A stretch of DNA of 64,000 bases from Schoenoplectus triqueter (lineage: Eukaryota; Streptophyta; Magnoliopsida; Poales; Cyperaceae), in NCBI GenBank assembly GCA_964058805.1, contig CAXKVV010002171.1:1-64000 (forward strand), in the 5' to 3' direction. Shown piece by piece: positions 27,114 through 39,590 of this stretch; within the stretch, counting starts at the first letter, position 1; every line of letters begins with the position of its first letter. Made by a program: the position numbers and the translations under genes. The notes under the pieces were generated by a model. It had not been told where the DNA came from and searched no databases. It saw only the letters and a list, made by a program, of their open reading frames with translations.

Positions 27114-30100
27114 CGGGCGCGCAAAACATGAAAACGAGACCCGACGCCCTCGGTACCGCCGAAAACGAGTCCGGGAGCGCAAAACATGAAAACGGGACCC
27201 GACGCCCTCGGTACCGCCGAAACCTAGTCCGGGCGCGCAAAACATGAAAATGGGACCCGACGCCCTCGGTACCGCCGAAACAGGGTCCGGGCGTGCAAAA
27301 CATGAAAACGGGTCTCGACGCCCTCGGTACCGCCGAAACCGAGTACGGGCGCGCAAAACGTGAAAACGGGACCCGACGCCCTCGGTTCTGCCGAAAACGA
27401 GTTGGAGCGCCCAAATTAAGAAAACGAGACCCGACGCACTCGGTACCACCGAAATCGATTCTGGGCACGCAAAACATGAAAACGGGACCCGACGCCCTCG
27501 GTACCGCCGAAACAAGGTCCTGGCGGGCAAAAAATGAAAACGGGTCCCGACGCCCTCGGTACCGCCGAAACCGAGTCCGGGCGCACAAAACGTGAAAATG
27601 GGACCCGACGCCCTCGGTTCCGCCGAAAACGAGTTCGAGCGCCCAAATTAAGAAAACGAGACCCTACGCACACGGTACCACCGAAATCGAGTCCGGGCAC
27701 GCAAAACATGAAAACGGGACCCGACGCCCTCGGGACCGCCGAAAACGAGTCCGGGAGCGCAAAACATGAAAACGGGACCCCGCACCCTCGGTACCGCCGA
27801 AAACGAGTCCGGGAGCGCAAAACATGAAAACGGGACCTGACGCCCTCTGTACCGCCGAAACCGAGTCCGGGCGCGCAAAACATGAAAACGAGACCCGACG
27901 CCCTCGGAACGGCCGAAACCGAGTTCGGGCGCGCAAAACATGAAAACGGGTCCCGACGCCCTCGGTACCACCGAAACCGAGTCCGGGCGCGCAAAACGTG
28001 AAAACGGGACCCGACGCCCTCGGTTCCGCCGAAAACGAGTTCCAGCTCCCAAATTAAGAAAACGAGACCCGACGCACTTGGTACCACCGAAATCGAGTCT
28101 GGGCACGCAAAACATGAAAACGGGACCCGACGCCCTCGGTACCGCCGAAAACGAGTACGGGCGCGCAAAACGTGAAAATGGGATCCGTCGCCCTCTAAAC
28201 CTCCAAAAATGGGTCCGGGCGCCCAAAACATGAAAACGGGACCCGACGCCCTCGGTACCGCCGAAAACGAGTCAGGGAGCGCAAAACATGAAAACGGGAC
28301 CCGACGCCCTCGATACCGCCGAAACAAGGTCCGGGCGCGCAAAACATGAAAACGGGTCCCGACGCCCTCGGTACCGCCGAAACCGAGTCCGGGCGCGCAA
28401 AACGTGACCCGATGCCCTCGGTTCTGCCGAAAACGAGTTCGAGCGCCCAAATTAAGAAAACGAGACCCGACGCACACGGTACCGCCGAAATCGAGTCCGG
28501 GACCGCAAAACATGAAAACGGGACCCGACGCCCTCGTTACCGCAGAAAACGAGTCCGGGAGCGCAAAACATGAAAACGGGACCCGACGCCCTCGGTACCC
28601 CCGAAAACGATTCCGGGAGCGCAAAACATGAAAACGGGACCCGACGCCCTCGGTACCGGTGAAACCGAGTCCGGGCGCCCAAAACTTGAAAACGGGACCC
28701 GACGCCCTCGATACCGCCGAAAACGAGTCCGGGAGCACAAAACATGAAAACGGGTCCCGACGCCCTCGGTACCGCCGAAACCGAGTCCGGGCGCGCAAAA
28801 CGTGAAAACGGGACCCGACGCCCTCGGTTCCGCCGAAAATGAGTTCTAGCTCCCAAATTAAGAAAACGAGACCAGACGCACTCGGTACCACCGAAATCGA
28901 GTACGGGCACGCAAAACATGAAAACGGGACCCGACGCCCTCGGTACCGCCGAAACCGAGTCCGGGCGCGCAAAATATGAAAACGAGACCCGACGCCCTCG
29001 GGACCGCCGAAACAAGGTCCGGGCGCGCAAAACATGAAAACGGGTCCCGACGCCCTCGGTACCGTCGAAACCGAGTCCGGGCGCGCAAAACGTGAAAACG
29101 GGACCCGACGCCCTCGGTTCCGCCGAAAACGAGTTCGAGCGCCCAAATTAAGAAAACGAGACCCGACGCACTCGGTACCGCCGAAATCGAGTCCGGGCAC
29201 GCAAAACATGAAAACGGGACCCGACGCCCTCGGTACCGCCGAAACCGAGTCCGGGTGCGCAAAACATGAAAACGGGACCCGACGCCCTCGGAACCACCGA
29301 AACCGAGTCCAGGCACGCAAAATATGAAAACGGGACACGACGTCCTCGGTACCGCCGAAACAGGGTCCGGGCGCGCAAAACATGAAAACGGGTCCTGACG
29401 CCCTCGGTACCGCCGAAACCGAGTCCGGGCGCGCTAAACGTGAAAACGGGACCCGACGCCCTCGGTTCCGCCGAAAACAAGTTCGAGCGACCAAATTAAG
29501 AAAACGAGACCCGACGCACTCGGTACCGCCGAAATCGAGTCCGGGCATGCAAAACATGAAAACGGGACCCGACGCCCTCGGTACCGCCGGAAACAAGTTC
29601 GGGAGCGCAAAACGTGAAAACGGGACCCGACGCCCTCGGTACCGCCGAAAATGAGTCCGGGAGCGAAAAACATGAAAACGGGACCCGACGCCCTCGGTAC
29701 CGCCGAAAACAAGTTCGGGAGCGCAAAACATGAAAACGGGACCCGACGCCCTCGGTACCGCCGAAAATGAGTCTGGGAGCGAAAAACATGAAAACGGGAC
29801 CCGACGCCATCGGTACGGCCGAAACCGAGTCCGGGAGCGCAAAACATGAAAACGGGACCCGACGCCCTCGGTACCGCCGAAACCGAGTTCGGGCGCGCAA
29901 AACATGAAAACGGGTCTCGACGCCATCAGTACCGCCGAAAAAGAGTCAGGGAGCGCAAAACATGAAAACGGGAACCGACGCCCTCGGTACCGCCGAAACC
30001 GAGTTCGGGCGCGCAAAACATGAAAACGGGTCGCGACGCCATCGGTACCGCCGAAAAAGAGTCAGGGAGCGCAAAACATGAAAACGGGACCCGACGCCCT

Positions 30101-30267
30101 CGGTACCGCCGAAAACGAGTTCGGGAGCGCAAAACATGAAAACGGGACCCGACGCCCTCGGTGCGGCCTAAACCGAGTTCGGGCACGCAAAACATGAAAA
30201 CGGGACTCGACGCCCTCGGTACCGCCGAAAACGAGTCCGGGAGCGCAAAACGTGAAAACGGGACCCG
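27114..30267 (+). repeat. 4,980-bp higher-order unit, copy 3, truncated
   Basis: This third copy follows copy 2 base for base at a shift of 4,980, including the 8-bp deletion at 28,406/28,407, until about 30,267. There the shift drops to 4,864, an internal loss of exactly two monomers (116 bp). The following sequence to about 38.9 kb is a mosaic of the same variants in altered order. Confidence 0.8.
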
Positions 30268-33039
30268 ACGCCATCGGTACCGCCGAAAACGAGTCGAGGA
30301 GCGCAAAACATGAAAACGGTACCCGAGGCCCTCGGTTCCGCCGAAAACGAGTCTGGGAGCGCAAAACTTGAAAACGGGACCCGACGCCCTCGTGACTGCC
30401 TAAACCGAGTCTGGGCGCCGAAAACTTGAAAACGGGACCCGACGCCCTCGGTACCGCCGAAAACGAGTCCGGGAGCGCAAAACATGAAAACGAGTCCCGA
30501 CGCCCTCGGTACCGCCGAAACCGAGTCCGGGCGCGCAAAACGTGAAAACGGGACCCGACGCCCTCGGTTCCGCCGAAAACGAGTTCTAGCTCCCAAATTA
30601 AGAAAACGAGACCAGACGCACTCGGTACCACCGAAATCGAGTCCGGGCACGCAAAACATGAAAACGGGACCCGACGCTCTCGGTACCGCCGAAAATGAGT
30701 CCAGGAGCGCAAAACATGAAAACGGGACCCGACGCCCTCGGTACCTCCAAAACCGAGTTCGGGCACGCAAAACATGAAAACGGGACTCGACGCCCTCGGT
30801 ACTTCCGAAAACGAGTCCGGGAGCGCAAAACGTGAAAACGGGACCCGATGCCCTCGGTACCGCTGAAACCGAGTTCGGGCGCGCAAAACATGAAAACGGG
30901 ACCCGACGCCCTCGGTACCGCCGAAAAAGAGTCCGGGAGTGCAAAACATGAAAACGGGCCCCGAAGCCCTTGGTACCGCTGAAACCGAGCTCGGGCGCGC
31001 AAAACATGAAACCGAGAACCGACGCCCTCGGTACCGCCGAAAACGAGTCCGGGAGCGCAAAACATGAAAATGGGACCCGACGCCATCGGTACCGCCGAAA
31101 ACGAGTCGAGGAGCGCAAAACATGAAAACGGTACCCGAGGCCCTCGGTTCCGCCGAAAACGAGTCTGGGAGCGCAAAACTTGAAAACGGGACCCGACGCC
31201 CTCGGTACCGCCGAAAACGAGTCCGGGAGCGCAAAACATGAAAACGGGACCCGACGCCTTCGTGACTGCCTAAACCGAGTCCGGGCGCGCAAAGCGTGAA
31301 AACGGGACCCGACGCCCTCGGTTCCGCCGAAAACGAGTTCTAGCTCCCAAATTAAGAAAATGAGACCAGACGCCCTCGGTACCACCGAAATCGAGTCCGG
31401 GCACGCAAAACATGAAAACGGGACCCGACGCTCTCGGTACCGCCGACAATGAGTCCAGGAGCGCAAAACATGAAAACGGGACCCGACGCCCTCGGTACCG
31501 CCGAAAACGAGTCCGGGAGCGCAAAACATGAAAACGGGACCCGACGCCCTCGGAACCGCCGAAACCGAGTCCGGGCGCGCAAAATATGAAAACGAGACCC
31601 GACGCCCTCGGTACCGCCGAAACAAGGTCCGGGCGCGCAAAACATGAAAACGGGTCCCGACGCCCTCGGTACCGTCGAAACCGAGTCCGGGCGCGCAAAA
31701 CGTGAAAATGGGACCCGACGCCCTCGGTTCCGCCGAAAACGAGTTCGAGCGCCCAAATTAAGAAAACGTGACCCGACGCACTCGGTACCGCCGAAATCGA
31801 GTCCGGGCACGCAAAACATGAAAACGGGACCCGACGCCCTCGGTACTGCCGAAACCGAGTCCGGGAGCGCAAAACATGAAAACGAGACCCGACACCCTCG
31901 GCGCCGCCGAAAACGAGTCCGAGAGCGCAAAACATGAAAACGGGACACGACGTCCTCGGTACCGCCGAAACAGGGTCCGGGCGCGCAAAACATGAAAACG
32001 GGTCCCGACGCCCTCGGTACCGCCGAAACCGAGTCCGGGCGCGCAGAACGTGAAAACGGGACCCGACGCCCTCGGTTCCGCCGAAAACGAGTTCGAGCGC
32101 CCAAATTAAGAAAACGAGACCCGACGCACTCGGTACCGCCGAAATCGAGTCCGGGCATGCAAAACATGAAAACGGGACCCGACGCCCTCGGTACCGCCGA
32201 AAACAAGTTCGGGAGCGCAAAACATGAAAACGGGACCCGACGCCCTCGGTACCGCTGAAAATGAGTCCGGGAGCGAAAAACATGAAAACGGGACCCGACG
32301 CCATCGGTACGGCCGAAACCGAGTCCGGGAGCGCAAAACATGAAAACGGGACCCGACGCCCTCGGTACCGCCGACACCGAGTTCGGGCGCGCAAAACATG
32401 AAAACGGGTCTCGACGCCATCGGTACCGCCGAAAAAGAGTCAGGGAGCGCAAAACATGAAAACGGGACCCGACGCCCTCGGTACCGCCGAAAACGAGTTC
32501 GGGAGCGCAAAACATGAAAACGGGACCCGACGCCCTCGGTACGGCCTAAACCGAGTTCGGGCACGCAAAACATGAAAACGGGACTCGACGCCCTCGGTAC
32601 CGCCGAAAACGAGTCCGGGAGCGCAAAACGTGAGAACGGTACCCGAGGCCCTCGGTTCCGACGAAAACGAGTCTGGGAGCGCTAAACATGAAAACGGGAC
32701 CCGACGCCCTCGGTACCGCCGAAAACGAGTCCGGGAGCGCAAAACATGAAAACGGGACCCGACGCCTTCGTGACCGCCGAAACCGAGTCCGGGTGCGCAA
32801 AATAAGAAAACGAGACCCGACGCCCTCGGTACCGCCGAAACCGAGTCCGGGCGCGCAAAATGTGAAAACGGGACCCGACGCCCTCGGTACTGCCGAAATC
32901 GAGTCCGGTCGCGCAAAACTTGAAAATGGGACCCGTCGCCCTCTGTGCCTCCAAAAATGAGTCTGGGCGCCCAAAACTTGAAAACGGGACCCGACGCCCT
33001 CGGTACCGCCGAAAACGAGTCCGGGCGGACCCGACGCCC

Positions 33040-34568
33040 TCGGTACCGCCGAAAACGAGTCCGGGCGCGCAAAACATGAAAACGGGACTCGACGCCCTCG
33101 GTACCGCCGAAACGAGGTCCGGGCGCGCAAAACATGAAAACGGGTCCCGACGCCCTTGGTACCGCCGAAACCGAGTCCGGGCGCGCAAAACATGAAAACG
33201 GGACCCGACGCCCTCGGTACCGCCGAAAACGTGTCCGGGAGCGGAAAACATGAAAACGGGTCCCGACACCCTCGGTACCGCCGAAACCAAGTTCGGGCGC
33301 GGAAAACGTGAAAACGGGACCCGACGCCCTCGGTTCCGCCGAAAACGAGTTCGAGCTCCCAAATTAAGAAAACGAGACCCGACGCACTCGGTACCACCGA
33401 AATCAAGTCCGGGCACGCAAAACATGAAAACGGGTCCCGACGCCCTCGGTTCCGCCGAAAACGAGTTCGAGCTCCCAAATTAAGAAAATGAGACCCGACG
33501 CACTCGGTACCGCCGAAATCGAGTCCGGGCACGCAAAACATGAAAATGGGACCCGACGCCCTCGGTACCGCCGAAAACGAGTACGGGCGCGTAAAACATG
33601 AAAACGGGTCCCGACGCCCTCGGTACCGCGGAAAACGAGTCAGGGAGCGCAAAACATGAAAACGGGACCCGACGCCCTCGGTACCGCCGAAACAAGGTCC
33701 GGGCGCGCAAAACATGAAAACAGGTCCCGACGCCCTCGGTACCGCCGAAAACGAGTCCGGGAGCGCAAAACATGAAAACGGGACCCGACGCCCACGGTAC
33801 GGCCTAAACCGAGTTCGGGCACGCAAAACATGAAAACGGGACTCGACGCCCTCGGTACCGCCGAAATCGAGTCCGGTCGCGCAAAACTTGAAAATGGGAC
33901 CCGTCGCCCTCTGTGCCTCCAAAAATGAGTCTGGGCGCCCAAAACTTGAAAACGGGAACCGACGCCCTCGGTACCGCCGAAAACGAGTCCGGGCGCGCAA
34001 AACATGAAAACGGGACTCGACGCCCTCGGTACCGCCGAAACGAGGTCCGGGCGCGCAAAACATGAAAACGGGTCCCGACGCCCTTGGTACCGCCGAAACC
34101 GAGTCCGGGCGCGCAAAACATGAAAACGGGACCCGACGCCCTCGGTACCGCCGAAAACGTGTCCGGGAGAGCAAAACATGAAAACGGGTCCCGACGCCCT
34201 CGGTACCGCCGAAACCAAGTTCGGGCGCGGAAAACGTGAAAACGGGACCCGACGCCCTCGGTTCCGCCGAAAACGAGTTCGAGCTCCCAAATTAAGAAAA
34301 CGAGACCCGACGCACTCGGTACCACCGAAATCAAGTCCGGGCACGCAAAACATGAAAACGGTTCCCGACGCCCTCGGTTCCGCCGAAAACGAGTTCGAGC
34401 AACCAAATTAAGAAAATGAGACCCGACGCACTCGGTACCGCCGAAATCGAGTCCGGGCACGCAAAACATGAAAATGGGACCCGACGCCCTCGGTACCGCC
34501 GAAAACGAGTACGGGCGCGTAAAACATGAAAACGGGACCCGACGCCCTCGGTACCGCGGAAAACGAGT
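33040..34568 (+). repeat. Duplicated ~600-bp block at 928-bp spacing
   Basis: Blocks at about 33,040-33,640 and 33,968-34,568 match at a shift of exactly 928 bp (16 x 58). Shared markers include gacgcccttgg, gaaaacgtgtcc, a gaaaccaagttc monomer, gagctccc or gagcaacc forms, and ggtaccgcgg. The match fades near 34,568, where gagttcgggcacgc replaces gagtcagggagcgc. This belongs to the rearranged tract that follows the 4,980-bp units. Confidence 0.7.
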
Positions 34569-36740
34569 TCGGGCACGCAAAACATGAAAACGGGACGCGA
34601 CGCCCTCGGTACCGCCGAAAACGAGTCCGGGAGCGCAAAACATGAAAACGGTACCCGAGGCCCTCGGTTCCGCCGAAAACGAGTCTGGGAGCGCAAAACA
34701 TGAAAACGGGACCCGACGCCCTCGGTACCGCCGAAAACGAGTCCGGGAGCGCAAAACATGAAAACGGGACCCGACGCCCTCGGTACCGCCGAAAACGAGT
34801 CCGGGAGCGCAAAACATGAAAACGGGACCCGACGCCCTCGGTACGGCCTAAACCGAGTTCGGGCACGCAAAACATGAAAACGGGACGCGACGCCCTCGGT
34901 ACCGCCGAAAACGAGTCCGGGAGCGCAAAACATGAAAACGGTACCCGAGGCCCTCGGTTCCGCCGAAAACGAGTCTGGGAGCGCAAAACATGAAAACGGG
35001 ACCCGACGCCCTCGGTACCGCCGAAAACGAGTCCGGGAGCGCAAAACATGAAAACGGGACCCGACGCCTTCGTGACCGCCGAAACCGAGTCCGGGTGCGC
35101 AAAACAAGAAAACGAGACCCGACGCCCTCGGTACCGCCGAAACTGAGTCCGGGCGCGCAAAATGTGAAAACGGGACCCGAAGCCCTCGGTACTGCCGAAA
35201 TCGAGTCCGGTCGCGCAAAACTTGAAAATGGGACCCGTCGCCCTCTGTGCCTCCAAAAATGAGTCTGGGCGCCCAAAACTTGAAAACGGGACCCGACGCC
35301 CTCGGTACCGCCGAAAATGAGTCCGGGAGCGCAAAACATGAAAACGAGTCCCGACGCCCTCGGTACCGCCGAAACCGAGTCCGGGCGCGCAAAACGTGAA
35401 AACGGGACCCGACGCCCTCGGTTCCGCCGAAAACGAGTTCTAGCTCCCAAATTAAGAAAACGAGACCAGACGCACTCGATACCACCGAAATCGAGTCCGG
35501 GCACGCAAAACATGAAAACGGGACCCGACGCTCTCGGTACCGCCGAAAATGAGTCCAGGAGCGCAAAACATGAAAACGGGACCCGACGCCCTCGGTACGG
35601 CCTAAACCGAGTTCGGGCACGCAAAACATGAAAACGGGACTCGACGCCCTCGGTACTTCCGAAAACGAGTCCGGGAGCGCAAAACGTGAAAACGGGACCC
35701 GATGCCCTCGGTACCGCTGAAACCGAGTTCGGGCGCGCAAAACATGAAAACGGGACCCGACGCCCTCGGTACCGCCGAAAAAGAGTCCGGGAGTGCAAAA
35801 CATGAAAACGGGCCCCGAAGCCCTCGGTACCGCTGAAACCAAGCTCGGGCGCGCAAAACATGAAACCGAGAACCGACGCCCTCGGTACCGCCGAAAACGA
35901 GTCCGGGAGCGCAAAACATGAAAATGGGACCCGACGCCATCGGTACCGCCGAAAACGAGTCGAGGAGCGCAAAACATGAAAACGGTACCCGAGGCCCTCG
36001 GTTCCGCCGAAATCGAGTCTGGGAGCGCAAAACATGAAAACGGGACCCGACGCCCTCGGTACCGCCGAAAACGAGTCCGGGAGCGCAAAACATGAAAACG
36101 GGACCCGACGCCTTCGTGACTGCCTAAACCGATTCTGGGCGACGAAAACTTGAAAACGGGACCCGACGCCCTCGGTACCGCCGACAAAGAGTCCGGGAGC
36201 GCAAAACATGAAAACGAGTCCCGACGCCCTCGGTACCGCCGAAACCGAGTCCGGGCGCGCAAAACGTGAAAACGGGACCCGACGCCCTCGGTTCCGCCGA
36301 AAACGAGTTATAGCTCCCAAATTAAGAAAACGAGACCAGACGCCCTCGGTACCACCGAAATCGAGTCCGGGCACGCAAAACATGAAAACGGGACCCGACG
36401 CTCTCGGTACCGCCGACAATGAGTCCAGGAGCGCAAAACATGAAAACGGGACCCGACGCCCTCGGTACCGCCGAAAACGAGTCCAGGAGCGCAAAACATG
36501 AAAACCGGACCCGACGCCCTCGGAACCGCCGAAACCGAGTCCGGGCGCGCAAAATATGAAAACGAGACCCGACGCCCTCGGTACCGCCGAAACAAGGTCC
36601 GGGCGCGCAAAACAAGAAAACGGGTCCCGACGCCCTCGGTACCGTCGAAACCGAGTCCGGGCGCGCAAAACGTGAAAATGGGAACCGACGCCCTCGGTTC
36701 CGCCGAAAACGAGTTCGAGCGCCCAAATTAAGAAAACGTG

Positions 36741-38950
36741 ACCCGACGCACTCGGTACCGCCGAAATCGAGTCCGGGCACGCAAAACATGAAAACGGGAC
36801 CCGACGCCCTCGGTACTGCCGAAACCGAGTCCGGGAGCGCAAAACATGAAAACGAGACCCGACACCCTCGGCGCCGCCGAAAACGAGTCCGGGAGCGCAA
36901 AATGTGAAAACGGGACCCGACACCCTCGGTATCGCCGAAAACGAGTCCGGGAGCGCAAAACATGAAAAAGGGACCTGTCGCCTTCGTGACCGCTGAAACC
37001 GAGTCCGGGTGCGCAAAACATGAAAACGAGACCCGACGCCCTCGGTACCGCCGAAACAGAGTCCGGGCGCGCAAAATGTGAAAACGGGACCCGACGCCGT
37101 CGGTACCGCCGAAATCGAGTCCGGGCGCGCAAAACATGAAAATGGGACCCGTCGCCCTCTGTACCTCCAAAAATGAGTCCGGGCGCCCAAAACTTGAAAA
37201 CGGGTCTCGACGCCCTCGGTACCGCCGAAAATGAGTCTGGGAGCGCAAAACATGAAAACGGGACCCGACACCCCCGGTACCGCCGAAAATGAGTCCGGGA
37301 GCGCAAAACATGAAAACGGGACCCGACACCCCCAGTACCGCCGAAAATGAGTCCGGGTGCGCAAAACATGAAAACGGGACCCGACGCCCTCGGTACGGCC
37401 GAATCCGAGTCCGCGAGCGCAAAACATGAAAACGGGTCCCGACGCCATCGGTACTGCCGAAAACGAGTCAGGGAGCGCAAAACATGAAAACGGGACCCGA
37501 CGCCCTCGGTACCGCCGAAAACGAGTCAGGGAGCGCAAAAAAAGAAAACGGGACCCGACGCCCTCGGTACCGCCGAAAACGAGTCCGGGAGCGCAAAACA
37601 TGAAAACGGGACCCGACGCCCTCGGTAACGCCGAAAATGATTCCGGGAGCACAAAACATGAAAACGGGACCCGACGCCCCCGGTACCGCCGAAAATGAGT
37701 TCGGGAGCGCAAAACATGAAAACGGGACCCGACGCCCTCGGTACTGCCGAATCCGAGTCCGAGAGCGCAAAACATAAAAACGGGTCCCGACGCCATCGGT
37801 ACCGCCGAAAACGTGTCAGGGAGCGCAAAACATGAAAACGGGACCCTAAGCCCTCGGTACCGCCGAAAACGAGTCCGGGAGCGCAAAACATGAAAACGGG
37901 ACCCGACGCCCTCGGTACCGCCGAAACCGAGTCCGGGCGCGCAAAACGTGAAAACGGGACACGACTCCCTCGGTACCGCCGAAACCGAGTCCGGGCGCGC
38001 AAAACGTGAAAACGGGTCCCGACGCCCTCGGTACCGCCGAAAACGAGTCCGGGAGCGCAAAACATGAAAACGGGACCCGACGCCCTCGGTACCGCCGAAA
38101 CCGAGTCCGGTCGCGCAAAACATGAAAATAGGACCCGTCGCCCTCTCTACCTCCAAAAATGAGTCCGGGCGCCCAAAATATGAAAACGGGACCCAACGCC
38201 CTCGGTACCGCCGAAAAAGAGTCCGGGATCGCAAAACATGAAAACGGGACCCGACGCCCTCGGTACCGCCGAAAACGAGTGCGGGAGCTTAAAACATGAA
38301 AACGGGACCCGACGCCCTCGGTACCGCCGAAACCGAGTTCGGGAGCACCAAACATGAAAACGGGACCCGACGCCCTCGGTACCGCCGAAAACGAGTCCGG
38401 GCGCGCAAAACATGAAAATGGGACCCGTCGCCCTCTGTACCGCCGAAACCGAGTCCGGGCGCGCAAAACATGAAAACGGGACACGACTCCCTCGGTACCG
38501 CCGAAACCGAGTCCGGGAGTGCAAAACATGAAAACGGGACCCGACGCCCTCGGTACCGCCGAAACCGAGTCCGGGCGCGCAAAACATGAAAATGGGACCC
38601 ATCGCCCTCTCTACCTCCAAAAATGAGTCCGGGCGCCCAAAATATGAAAATGGGACCCGACGCCCTCGGTACCGCCGAAACCGAGTCCGGTCGCACAAAA
38701 CATGAAAACGAGACCTGACGCCCTCGGCGCCGCCGAAAACGAGTCAGGGAGCGCAAAACATGAAAACGGGACCCGACGCCCTCGGTACCGCCGAAAACGA
38801 GTTCCGGAGCGCAAAACATGAAAACGGGACCCGACGCCCTCGGTACGGCCGAAACCGAGTTCGGGCACGCAAAACATGAAATCGGGACCCGACGCCCTCG
38901 GTACCGCCGAAAACGAGTCCGGGAGCGCAAAACATGAAAACGGGACCCGA
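36741..38950 (+). repeat. Region of the 58-bp array lacking the attaag variant
   Basis: The last marker monomer with gcccaaatta followed by agaaaacgtg ends at 36,740. From there to the LTR, and beyond it to 40,759, monomers are simple GGTACC types plus two minor forms: a cctccaaaaatgag monomer (near 37,160, 38,150 and 38,620) and a ggtacggcc monomer. Individual monomers here differ from one another more than in the 10-30 kb part, and no long exact duplication was seen by eye. It reads as a separate domain next to the array edge. Confidence 0.65.
38946..38950. repeat. Target site duplication, left copy (CCCGA)
   Basis: The five bases directly before the LTR's first TG are cccga, part of a 58-bp monomer (...cgggacccga). 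The same five bases follow the LTR at 39,586-39,590. A 5-bp duplication fits retroviral-type integrase insertion. Confidence 0.93.
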
Positions 38951-39585
38951 TGATGGCGATCAAGTCATGGCAGGTCTACAGGTGAACAATCATGATCAAG
39001 GAAGCAAGTTCTGGACCAGTTCTCAGTTTGAAGAACCAGGCCCAAGTCATATTTACAATTAATTTACGAAACAGCAGCTTTCTGGACAGATTCGTACTGG
39101 GCCCGTATTTTGGGCATAACTCTCTCATAATAACTCAGATTTGGGTGATTCAAACTTCTGTGATCAGATGATGAAATGGACTATCTTTTTTGTGTTTTGA
39201 GTTTCTCTAGATTCCAGAGTCTTCTTGGTCAAAACCTCGTGTCAAGTGAGCGTGGTTACTGAGGAGCCAGCCAGTATTTAGTTTCTTGGAACTTGTCTTT
39301 GAGTCTTTCTATGTTTTAATTATATTTTGGAATTAACAGTAGTAGTTAATGTTATTTTTATTGTGTTTTGATATTTGCAAAAATAGTTAAGGAATTATTA
39401 ATTAGTAGGAAGTTTCTAGAGTTGAGTTATAGCCATAAAGCCTAATTTCTGAATGTAAACTCACTTGTCTTGAGTTGAGTTTATCTCCTCTTTTATCCTG
39501 CTGTGAGTTGAGAGTATCCTCCAATTGTGATTTTATAGTTGAACGTGTGCGTGTCCTTGGACGATTCATAGCTCGAACGCTATCA
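38951..39585 (+). mobile_element. Solo LTR of an LTR retrotransposon
   Basis: This is a 635-bp non-satellite island inside the 58-bp array. It starts TGATGGCG and ends CGCTATCA, giving TG...CA ends with an 8-bp imperfect terminal inverted repeat (one mismatch). It is flanked by perfect CCCGA duplications. There is no internal domain (no primer-binding site, gag or pol), so it is a solo LTR left by recombination between the two LTRs of a full element. Orientation is taken from the TATA-box position seen in the second copy. The corresponding spot here (39,427-39,442) reads ttatagccataaagcc, so the TATA box is damaged. Compared with the copy at 63,520 it shows roughly a dozen substitutions over ~450 bp, a small indel at the TATA box, and lacks about 23 bp near 39,467. 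The superfamily cannot be assigned from an LTR alone. Confidence 0.93.
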
Positions 39586-39590
39586 CCCGA
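39586..39590. repeat. Target site duplication, right copy (CCCGA)
   Basis: The cccga after the LTR's terminal CA matches the five bases before the element exactly. Deleting the LTR plus one copy restores an ordinary monomer, which confirms the insertion point. Because the sequence is also the satellite's own, the other side of the empty site can be predicted and it fits. Confidence 0.93.

Larger units (their letters stand above)
1..38950 (+). repeat. GC-rich 58-bp satellite array, main block
   Basis: This is a head-to-tail array with a 58-bp period, about 670 copies in this block, continuing past the left edge of the window. A typical monomer runs acccgacgccctcggtaccg, then ccgaaaccgagtccggg, then cgcgcaaaacatgaaaacggg in shortened form (gcgcaaaacatg plus aaaacggg). 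The consensus has 21 C, 17 G, 16 A and 4 T (about 65% GC), ten CpGs and one GGTACC. All monomers point the same way. Length variants are rare: a 59-bp form with gaaaaacggg (near 5,391, 7,710, 8,052 and 10,208) and a 50-bp form near 18,446. I recognise no published satellite family. No gene is visible: the long antisense frames are by-products of the T-poor composition. The array could be pericentromeric, centromeric or subtelomeric; the sequence alone does not decide. Confidence 0.97.

Noticed and set aside
1..38950. CRISPR-like regular repeat
   Set aside because: The period is regular, but there are no unique spacers: the whole 58 bp is repeated. The array is far too long and sits in a eukaryotic context.
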